Shown here: positions 7,782 through 14,810 of the stretch, piece after piece | How positions within the stretch are numbered: the stretch's first letter is position 1 | Layout of the letters: every line of letters begins with the position of its first letter | Origin: Tepidamorphus sp. | GTDB taxonomy: Bacteria; Pseudomonadota; Alphaproteobacteria; Rhizobiales; Tepidamorphaceae | Direction of reading: 5' to 3' | Length of the DNA stretch: 57,025 nt | Assembly (NCBI GenBank): GCA_028280885.1 | Contig: JANQKY010000053.1 | Coordinates: 1-57,025 of the forward strand | Position numbers and translations under genes: made by a program | Notes under the pieces: model-generated | Seen by the model: the letters and a program-made list of their open reading frames with translations, nothing else | What the model was told of the DNA's origin: nothing | Database searches by the model: none

Positions 7782-8609
7782 ATGGCACGGGCGATTTCCG
7801 TCCACCACGGGTCATTCGGGCGCGCCACGATCTACGAGCTGGACAAGCCGCTGACGACCCATGCGCACCGCGAGGGGCATCTGATCTTCTATCTCGGCGG
7901 CGCCAAGGGACAGCTCACCGTCGGCGGCACGGAAGTGCCGCTGGACGAGACGAGCGCGGCTGCGATCAGCCCCTGGGAGCCGCACAGCTTCGACCGGCCG
8001 AGCGGCGGCGAACCGAGCTTCGCGGTCACCCTCTACATCAAGCCCATGTGGTTCCTGGAGAACAGCAAGTCGGCGGAATTCGCGCTCAATTTCGGCGCCC
8101 CGAAAATCCACATGACGCCCGCCGTCGAAACCTGGGTCGGCCGGCTCGCCTCGGTCCTGCTCGACAATCAGCCATCGGATCATTTCGACGGATTCCTGTT
8201 CGAAACCACCCAGGAGTGCTTCGTGCAATCCTGGCAGGAGGCGCCGTCGCGGCCGCTTCTCAACAGCGTGCAGCGCAAGTTCAGCGACTTCCGCGTCCGC
8301 CGCTCGCTCCGGGTGATGCAGGAGCGCTATACGGAAGAAACGCCGATGGACGAACTGGCCCGCGAGGTCGGGCTGTCGCGGCCGCATTTCTTCAAGCTGT
8401 TCAAGATGCAGATGGGCCTGACACCGAACCTCTATCTGAACATGCTGCGGGCCGAGCATGCCATCGACGACCTTATGACGACGTCGAAATCGGTGACCGA
8501 GATCGGCCTCGACCTCGGCTTCGCCTCGCAGGCGAGCTTCACGCGATTCTTCACCTCCAATGTCGGCATCCCGCCGACCGACTATCGCCGCGTCGCGCAT
8601 TTCGTCTGA
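7782..8609 (+). CDS. AraC-family transcriptional regulator
   Basis: A 275-residue regulator. The N-terminal about 130 residues form a cupin-like sensing domain (THAHREGHLIFYLGG, then SPWEPHSFDRP). The C-terminal pair of helix-turn-helix motifs lies at about residues 170-270 (MDELAREVGLSRPHFFKLFK, then ITEIGLDLGF-like and ASFTRFFTSNVGIPPTDYRR). A strong AGGAGG site precedes the ATG. It stands between the binding-protein/ADH-like genes and the permease operon, all on the plus strand, and probably controls one or both sides in response to the pathway substrate. The inducer is unknown. Confidence 0.9.
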   Translation: MARAISVHHGSFGRATIYELDKPLTTHAHREGHLIFYLGGAKGQLTVGGTEVPLDETSAAAISPWEPHSFDRPSGGEPSFAVTLYIKPMWFLENSKSAEFALNFGAPKIHMTPAVETWVGRLASVLLDNQPSDHFDGFLFETTQECFVQSWQEAPSRPLLNSVQRKFSDFRVRRSLRVMQERYTEETPMDELAREVGLSRPHFFKLFKMQMGLTPNLYLNMLRAEHAIDDLMTTSKSVTEIGLDLGFASQASFTRFFTSNVGIPPTDYRRVAHFV

Positions 8610-8806
8610 GCCTGGTGGAACCCTCCTGTGCCCGGTGCGATCGCCATCCACCATGGAGCGCCCGGCTAAGCGTGGCTCGCCGAAATCGACTGTTGACCGC
8701 CCCCCTTTTCCCGACCCGCGGCGACCTGATCAGACGCAAAGGTATGACGCGAAACGGCCAGCGCGCGTAGCCTCGGCACAGTTCAAGGCGACGAGAGACT
8801 AAGATC
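8610..8806. other. Gap between the AraC gene and the transporter operon
   Basis: No gene is supported here. It should contain the promoter of the long operon starting with LivH, possibly with AraC half-sites, but I could not identify a clear pair of direct repeats. Confidence 0.4.
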
Positions 8807-8848
8807 ATGACGGGCGCCCCCTTGCACCATCGCACGAGCCACGCATGA
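8807..8848 (+). CDS. Possible 13-codon leader ORF coupled to livH
   Basis: An ATG at 8807 opens a 13-residue frame, MTGAPLHHRTSHA, whose TGA (8846-8848) overlaps the LivH start codon as ATGA. Termination there would place ribosomes exactly at the LivH start, which otherwise has no good Shine-Dalgarno site. The leader's own ribosome site is weak (GAGAG about 15 bases upstream). No function beyond coupling is suggested. It may be chance. Confidence 0.3.
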   Translation: MTGAPLHHRTSHA

Positions 8849-9855
8849 GCGGCTTTGCGCGCCGCCATCCGGTGTGGTCCGTGATCATCGTGATCGCGGT
8901 CGCGGTGCTGTTGTGGATGATGTTCGCGATCTGGCCGAAATGGCTGACCGAGCTGATCGGCTCCAAGAAGATCTTCCTGAACGCCCTGTTCAACGGCATC
9001 ACGCTCGGCGGCCTGTATTTCCTGGTCGCCAGCGGCTTCACGCTGATCTTCGGCCTGATGCGCAACGTCAACCTGGCGCATGGCTCGCTCTATCTGCTCG
9101 GCGGCTATATCGGCTACATGTTCTCCGACTGGACCGGCTACTGGCTGATCGCCTTTCCGGCCGCCTTCATCCTCGTCGGCGCGCTCGGCATCGCGCTGCA
9201 GTTCCTGGTGTTCCGCCGGATGGAAGGACAGGACCTCAGGCAGACGCTGGTGACGATCGGCATCTCGATCGTCATGGCCGACCTGATGCTGTGGATCTGG
9301 GGCGGCGACTTCTACAACATCGCGGCCCCAAGCTGGCTGAGCGGGCCGCTGGAGACCTTTTTCGTCACCGCGGTCAAGTCGTCGGGCGACCTGGTATTCC
9401 TGAAATACCCGATGGTCCGGGTGGTGATCTTCGCCGCCTCGGTGGTGATCGGCGTCGGCATCTGGCTGCTCCTGAACCGCACGCGCATCGGCATGCTGGT
9501 GCGCGCCGGCGTCGACGACCGCGACATGCTGCAGGCGACGGGGGTCCGCATCCAGCTCGTCTTCCTCGCCGTCTTCGCCTTCGGCGCGGGGCTTGCCGGC
9601 ATCGCCGGCGTGGTTGGCGGCACGTTCCAGTCGGTCGCGCCTGGCGAGGACATCCGCTTCCTGCTCGCCTCGCTGGTCGTCGTCATCGTCGGCGGCATGG
9701 GGTCGATCCCGGGTGCCGCGATTGGCGCGCTGATCATCGGCCTTGCCGAGCAGTTCGGCTCCGTCTACGCGCCGACCTACGCGGTCGTGCTGACCTTTCT
9801 GATCATGGTCCTGGTGCTGGCCTTCCGGCCGCAGGGCCTTATGGGACGGGCGTGA
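8845..9855 (+). CDS. livH: Branched-chain-type ABC transporter permease (LivH family)
   Basis: A 336-residue inner-membrane permease. The conserved LivH run NGITLGGLYFLVASGFTLIFGLMR is recognisable around residues 50-73, followed by NLAHGSLYLLGGYIGY. An extra N-terminal membrane helix (about residues 13-30) precedes the usual LivH start. Multiple hydrophobic helices fill the rest, ending with RPQGLMGRA. With LivM, LivG and LivF downstream it forms the transporter core, most likely paired with the binding protein at 5109. The next gene begins five bases after the stop. Confidence 0.92.
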   Translation: MSGFARRHPVWSVIIVIAVAVLLWMMFAIWPKWLTELIGSKKIFLNALFNGITLGGLYFLVASGFTLIFGLMRNVNLAHGSLYLLGGYIGYMFSDWTGYWLIAFPAAFILVGALGIALQFLVFRRMEGQDLRQTLVTIGISIVMADLMLWIWGGDFYNIAAPSWLSGPLETFFVTAVKSSGDLVFLKYPMVRVVIFAASVVIGVGIWLLLNRTRIGMLVRAGVDDRDMLQATGVRIQLVFLAVFAFGAGLAGIAGVVGGTFQSVAPGEDIRFLLASLVVVIVGGMGSIPGAAIGALIIGLAEQFGSVYAPTYAVVLTFLIMVLVLAFRPQGLMGRA

Positions 9856-9859
9856 GGCG

Positions 9860-10975
9860 ATGGCCGTGATCGATCCAACCCAAGGCGGTCCCGCCCAAGG
9901 CAATCCAGGCCAAGGCCGGGCGGCGGCCGGGTCGCCAACCGACCAGCGCAGCTGGATAGAGCGGGTTCCGGCGGGCTACTGGATCCTCGGCCTGATCCTC
10001 TTGATCATGCCGGCGGTCGCCGGCGACTTCATACTCTACCAGATCTTCGGCTGGTCGTTCATCCTCGGTATCATCGCGCTCAGCCTGATGTTCCTGGCCG
10101 GCTATGGCGGCATGGTCAGCCTGGTGCAGATGACGGTCGCGGGGCTTGCCGGCTACATGCTGGCGATCTTCGGGGTAAGCGCCATCGACACGATCTCGCT
10201 GGGCTGGCCCTGGTACATCACGATCCCGCTGGCGCTGATCATCGCCGTCGCCTTCGGCACGCTGACCGGCTGGCTGGCGGTCCGCACCGAGGGCATCTAC
10301 ACGATCATGATCACGCTGGCGATCGCCTCGGCCTTTTTCTACTTCACCCGCCAGAACTATGTGATCTTCAACGGCTTTTCCGGCTTCAACGGCGTCCTGC
10401 CGCCGAACCTGTTCGGTGTCGACTGGCGTGCGCCCGCCGCCTTCTACTACCTCACCCTGTTCTGGGCGGTGCTCGCCTATCTCGTCGTGCTCTACATCTC
10501 ACGGGCACCCTTCGGCCTGGCCTTGCAGGGCGTGCGCGACAACCCGCGGCGGATGGCGGCGCTCGGCTTCAACGTCACCGCCCACCGGGTCGCGGCCTAT
10601 TCGCTGGCCGCGCTGCTGGCGGCGATCGGCGGCATCCTCTTGACCTGGCAGTCGGCGCAGATCTCGCCGGGCACCGCCGGCATCGGCCCGGTCATCGACA
10701 TCCTCGTGATCGCCGTCATCGGCGGCCTGCGCCATCCGATCGGCCCGTTCATCGGCGCCTTCGTCTTCGTGCTGCTGAGAACCTTCGCGCTCGATGCGCT
10801 GATCGCGGTCGGCCTGTCGGGCGAGCGCTTCCAGCTGCTGATCGGCATCGGCTTCCTGGTCATCGTGTTCTGGTCGCCGGACGGCCTGCTCGGCCTGTGG
10901 GAGAAGCTCAAGGCGGCCCGCCGCAAGGATCCCCTGCTCGATCGTGGCGGGGAGACACCCGGAGGCCAGAGATGA
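9860..10975 (+). CDS. livM: Branched-chain-type ABC transporter permease (LivM family)
   Basis: A 371-residue permease with a Gln/Gly/Pro-rich cytoplasmic N-terminus of about 35 residues, then about ten hydrophobic helices. LivM hallmarks are LSLMFLAGYGGMVSLVQMTVAGLAGY, the GWLAVRTEGIYTIMITLAIA stretch, and the cytoplasmic coupling segment FGLALQGVRDNPRRMAALGFN. The C-terminus FWSPDGLLGLWEKL is also typical. The stop overlaps the LivG start (ATGA). It pairs with LivH as a heterodimer. Confidence 0.92.
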   Translation: MAVIDPTQGGPAQGNPGQGRAAAGSPTDQRSWIERVPAGYWILGLILLIMPAVAGDFILYQIFGWSFILGIIALSLMFLAGYGGMVSLVQMTVAGLAGYMLAIFGVSAIDTISLGWPWYITIPLALIIAVAFGTLTGWLAVRTEGIYTIMITLAIASAFFYFTRQNYVIFNGFSGFNGVLPPNLFGVDWRAPAAFYYLTLFWAVLAYLVVLYISRAPFGLALQGVRDNPRRMAALGFNVTAHRVAAYSLAALLAAIGGILLTWQSAQISPGTAGIGPVIDILVIAVIGGLRHPIGPFIGAFVFVLLRTFALDALIAVGLSGERFQLLIGIGFLVIVFWSPDGLLGLWEKLKAARRKDPLLDRGGETPGGQR

Positions 10976-11769
10976 GCGAGCAGCTTTCCGCCTCGATCAC
11001 CGAGCGGCTCGGCGCAACCGGCACCGCGAACGCGCTGGAACTGCGCGGCGTCTCGAAATTCTTCGGCGCGCTGGCGGCGATCGAGGACATCAGCATGACC
11101 GTCCGCCCCGGCGAGCGCCGCGCCGTGCTCGGCTCGAACGGGGCCGGCAAGACGACACTGTTCAACTGCGTCACCGGCGACTTCCCGTCGAGTTCGGGTT
11201 CGATCCGCTTCTTCGGCGAGGACATCACCGCCTTTCCCCCGCACGAGCGGATCCGGCGGGGCCTGCGCCGGACCTATCAGATCTCGCTGCTGTTCACCGG
11301 CCTCTCGGTCCGCGACAACGTCTACCTGGCCTGCACCGGCGTGTCGCGCAGCCGCTTCTCGTTCCTGCGCCCGCGCCGCGACGATTCGCTGATGGCGAGT
11401 GCCGACAATCTCGTCCATGTCGTCCATCTCGACGATGCTCGCGACACCATCGTGTCGGAACTCTCCTATGGCCAGCAGCGCCAGCTGGAGATCGCCATGG
11501 CACTTGCCGGCGCGCCGCGCTTCATCCTGTTCGACGAGCCGGCGGCGGGCCTGAGCCCGACCGAGCGTTCGGAACTGATCGAGATCCTGCTCGGCCTGCC
11601 CGGCCATATGGGCTTCATCATCATCGAGCACGACATGGACGTCGCCCTGCGCGTCGCCCAGTCGGTGACGATGATGCATAACGGCCGGGTCTTCAAGGAA
11701 GGCAATCCGGCCGAGATCGAGGACGATCCGGAGGTCCAGGCGCTCTATCTGGGGGACGGCCATGGCTGA
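10972..11769 (+). CDS. livG: Branched-chain-type ABC transporter ATPase (LivG family)
   Basis: A 265-residue ATPase. Walker A is GSNGAGKTT, the signature is LSYGQQRQLE, and Walker B with its glutamate is FILFDEPAAGLSP; the switch histidine is in IIIEHDMDV. About 20 residues precede the usual domain start. The ATG at 10972 is inside the LivM stop and is preceded by GGAGG; a frame opening further upstream adds residues overlapping LivM and is not used. It overlaps the next gene by eight bases. Confidence 0.92.
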   Translation: MSEQLSASITERLGATGTANALELRGVSKFFGALAAIEDISMTVRPGERRAVLGSNGAGKTTLFNCVTGDFPSSSGSIRFFGEDITAFPPHERIRRGLRRTYQISLLFTGLSVRDNVYLACTGVSRSRFSFLRPRRDDSLMASADNLVHVVHLDDARDTIVSELSYGQQRQLEIAMALAGAPRFILFDEPAAGLSPTERSELIEILLGLPGHMGFIIIEHDMDVALRVAQSVTMMHNGRVFKEGNPAEIEDDPEVQALYLGDGHG

Positions 11770-13966
11770 GGGCACGCCGATCCTGTCCGTCCGCGACCTG
11801 AACCTGTTCTACGGCCAGAGCCACGCGCTGCAGGGCGTCAACCTGACCCTGCAATCCGGCGTCCTGTCGGTCGTTGGCCGCAACGGCATGGGCAAGACGA
11901 CGCTGTGCAAGGCGATCATGGGGCTCGAACCGATCGCGTCCGGGACCGTCTCGATGGCCGGCCAGGCGCTGAACGGGCGCGGCCCCGCCGATATCGCCCG
12001 GATGGGCATCGGCTACGTGCCGCAGGGCCGGCGGCTGTGGCGGTCGCTGAGCGTCGACGAGCATCTGAAGCTGGTCGAGCGGCGCGGCGGAAGCTGGACG
12101 GTGGAACGGATCTACGCGACCTTCCCGCGCCTTGCCGAGCGACGGCAGAATGGCGGCGGCCAATTGTCCGGCGGCGAGCAGCAGATGCTGGCGATTTCGC
12201 GGGCGCTTCTGCTCAATCCGCGCCTTCTGGTGATGGACGAACCCACCGAGGGGCTCGCCCCCGTCATCGTCCAGCAGGTCGAGGACATGCTGGTGCGGCT
12301 CGGCGAGGAACGCGATATCGACGTGCTCGTCATCGAGCAGAATATCGGCGTTGCCTGCGCGGTGGCCGACCAGGTCGCGATCATGGTCAACGGCCGCATC
12401 AACCGGGTGATGGATTCCGGCCAGCTTTCCGCCGACCGCGACCTGCAGCAGGCGCTGCTCGGCGTCGGCCGGCATGCCCATGACGAGACGCCCGGTCCGG
12501 TACCCTCGCCCGCCGGCCAGCCGGCCGCCCCCGCCCAGGCCGAGGCGCCGGCGGGCCCGACGCGGATCTACGTCTCCAATCCATCGCTGCCCACCCGCTG
12601 GTCGCGACCGGTGCCGGTGCGCGTCATCGAGGGCATGGCGCGCACGGTGACGGCGCTTCCCGCGTCAACCGACACGGCCGTCGAACCCTTGAGCACGCGC
12701 GGGACGCGAGCCGGCTCGGTCGTTTATGTCGTCGGAACGCTCGATACCAAGGGTCCGGAACTCCGGTTCATCCGCGACATCCTAAAGGCTGAAGGTCTCA
12801 ACGTGCGGATGGTCGACCTGTCGACCAGCGGCAAGCCGTCCGGCGCCGAGGTGCCGCCGCATGCGGTCGCGGCCTTCCATCCGCGCGGCGCGTCGGGCGT
12901 GTTCATCGACGATCGCGGCGAAGCGGTCTCCGGCATGGCGCTCGCCTTCGAGCGCTGGATCGCCGGCCGCGACGACATCGCCGGCATCATCGGCGCCGGC
13001 GGGTCCGGCGGCACGGTGCTGGCGACGACGGCAATGCGGGTGCTGCCCGTCGGCATCCCCAAGGTGATGATCTCGACCATCGCGTCGGGCAATGTCGGCC
13101 AGTATGTCGGGCCCTCCGACATCATGATGCTCTATTCCGTCACCGACGTGCAGGGCCTCAACTCGATCACCCGCCAGGTGCTGGCGAACGGCGCCCAGGC
13201 GCTCGCCGGCATGGTCAAGGGGCGGATCGGACAGGCACCCGACAAGCATGACAAGCCGGCGATCGGGCTCACCATGTTCGGCGCGACGACGCCCTGCGTG
13301 CAGGCGATCACCAAGGCGCTCGAGGCAGATTACGACTGCCTCGTCTTCCATGCCACCGGCACCGGCGGACGGTCGATGGAGAAGCTGATGGACAGCGGCA
13401 TGCTGGCCGCGATCATCGACATCACCACGACCGAGGTCTGCGACAAGGTGGCCGGCGGCGTCTTTGCGGCGGATGATGACCGGTTCGGCGCCTCGATCCG
13501 GGCGGGCAAGCCCTATATCGGCGCCTGCGGGGCGCTCGACATGGTCAATTTCTTCGCGCCCGAGACGGTGCCGGAGCGCTACCGCAACCGCAACCTCTAC
13601 CGCCACAATCCGCAGATCACGCTGATGCGCACGACGGTGGAGGAAAACCGCGAGATGGGTCGCTGGATCGGCGAGAAGCTCAACCAGATGACCGGGCCGG
13701 TGCGGTTCTTCCTGCCCGAAGGCGGCGTCTCGATGATCGACGCGCCGGGCAAGTCGTTCTTCGACCCGGAAGCCGACGCGGCGCTGTTTGCGTCCCTTGA
13801 GGAGACCGTCGTTCAGACATCGGAGCGGCAACTGATCCGCTCACCGCACAACATCAACGATCCGGAATTCGCAGCCCTTATCGTCGAGGCCTTCCGTGCG
13901 CTGCATGGCACCGGGCTGAGATCGAGCGCGAACCGGATGCCAGGAAACAGGGTCATCGGAGGCTGA
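11762..13966 (+). CDS. LivF-type ABC ATPase fused to a UPF0261 (Tm-1-like) domain
   Basis: A 734-residue fusion in one uninterrupted frame. Residues 1-235 are a complete LivF ATPase: Walker A GRNGMGKTT (39-47), YVPQGRRLW, signature LSGGEQ (135-140), Walker B LLVMDEPTEG. A Pro/Ala-rich linker spans about 240-318. Residues 319-725 are a full UPF0261/Tm-1-like domain beginning VVYVVGTLDTKGPELRF, with GAGGSGGT, MISTIASGNV, FHATGTGG and FLPEGGVSMID. Tm-1-like proteins are the bacterial relatives of the tomato Tm-1 N-terminal domain; their reaction is unsettled. The TIM-barrel partner follows with no gap. The fusion ties this unknown activity to a transporter ATPase. A frameshift artefact is unlikely because both domains are intact and joined by a plausible linker. 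Confidence 0.88.
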   Translation: MAEGTPILSVRDLNLFYGQSHALQGVNLTLQSGVLSVVGRNGMGKTTLCKAIMGLEPIASGTVSMAGQALNGRGPADIARMGIGYVPQGRRLWRSLSVDEHLKLVERRGGSWTVERIYATFPRLAERRQNGGGQLSGGEQQMLAISRALLLNPRLLVMDEPTEGLAPVIVQQVEDMLVRLGEERDIDVLVIEQNIGVACAVADQVAIMVNGRINRVMDSGQLSADRDLQQALLGVGRHAHDETPGPVPSPAGQPAAPAQAEAPAGPTRIYVSNPSLPTRWSRPVPVRVIEGMARTVTALPASTDTAVEPLSTRGTRAGSVVYVVGTLDTKGPELRFIRDILKAEGLNVRMVDLSTSGKPSGAEVPPHAVAAFHPRGASGVFIDDRGEAVSGMALAFERWIAGRDDIAGIIGAGGSGGTVLATTAMRVLPVGIPKVMISTIASGNVGQYVGPSDIMMLYSVTDVQGLNSITRQVLANGAQALAGMVKGRIGQAPDKHDKPAIGLTMFGATTPCVQAITKALEADYDCLVFHATGTGGRSMEKLMDSGMLAAIIDITTTEVCDKVAGGVFAADDDRFGASIRAGKPYIGACGALDMVNFFAPETVPERYRNRNLYRHNPQITLMRTTVEENREMGRWIGEKLNQMTGPVRFFLPEGGVSMIDAPGKSFFDPEADAALFASLEETVVQTSERQLIRSPHNINDPEFAALIVEAFRALHGTGLRSSANRMPGNRVIGG

Positions 13967-14791
13967 ATGTTCAAGCGAAGCGAGTTGCTCGCCAGATACC
14001 AGGCCATGCGGGCACGCGGGGAGCCGATCATCGGCGGCGGCGCCGGCACCGGCCTGTCGGCGAAATGCGAGGAAGCCGGCGGGATCGACCTGATCGTCAT
14101 CTACAATTCCGGCCGCTACCGGATGGCCGGCCGCGGCTCGCTTGCCGGCATGATGCCCTATGGCGATGCCAACGGCGTCGTCATGGAGATGGCCGGCGAG
14201 GTGCTGCCGGTCGTGAAGAACACGCCGGTGCTGGCCGGCGTCTGCGCGACCGATCCGTTCCGGCTGATGGACGTCTTTCTCGACCAGGTGAAGGCGGCGG
14301 GCTTTTCCGGCATCCAGAACTTCCCGACGGTCGGCCTGATCGACGGCACCTTCCGGGCCAATCTGGAGGAGACCGGCATGGGCTACGGCCACGAGGTCGA
14401 GCTCGTCCGGCTTGCCCGTTCCAAGGACATGCTGACGACGCCCTATGTGTTCTCCGCCGAGGACGCCCGGGCGATGGCGGAGGCCGGCGCCGACATCATC
14501 GTCTGCCATTTCGGCCTGACCACCGGCGGGGCGATCGGCGCGGAGACGGCGCTGACGCTGGAGCAGTGCCCGGCCCTCGTCGACGAATGGGCGGCAGCCG
14601 CGATCGCCGTCAACCCGGACCAGCTCGTCCTGGTTCATGGCGGCCCCGTCGCGATGCCCGAGGACGCCGATTTCGTCCTGAAGAATACCGAACACTGCCA
14701 CGGCTTCTACGGCGCCTCCTCGATGGAGCGGCTGCCGACCGAAGTGGCGCTGACCGAAACAACACGAAAATTCAAGGAGATCGGCCGCTAG
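13967..14791 (+). CDS. TIM-barrel protein of the PEP-hydrolase-like / Tm-1 C-terminal family
   Basis: A 274-residue TIM-barrel protein, usually labelled phosphoenolpyruvate hydrolase family. Characteristic segments are [54 protein letters not shown] and [15 protein letters not shown]. It starts at the base after the UPF0261 stop. In plants the two domains are one protein (Tm-1); in bacteria they are usually adjacent genes, as here. The label PEP hydrolase is a family name and not evidence of that reaction. Together the pair probably carries out one step or a binding function in the pathway. Confidence 0.85.
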   Translation: MFKRSELLARYQAMRARGEPIIGGGAGTGLSAKCEEAGGIDLIVIYNSGRYRMAGRGSLAGMMPYGDANGVVMEMAGEVLPVVKNTPVLAGVCATDPFRLMDVFLDQVKAAGFSGIQNFPTVGLIDGTFRANLEETGMGYGHEVELVRLARSKDMLTTPYVFSAEDARAMAEAGADIIVCHFGLTTGGAIGAETALTLEQCPALVDEWAAAAIAVNPDQLVLVHGGPVAMPEDADFVLKNTEHCHGFYGASSMERLPTEVALTETTRKFKEIGR

Positions 14792-14810
14792 GCCGATAAG
14801 GGAGGGACCC

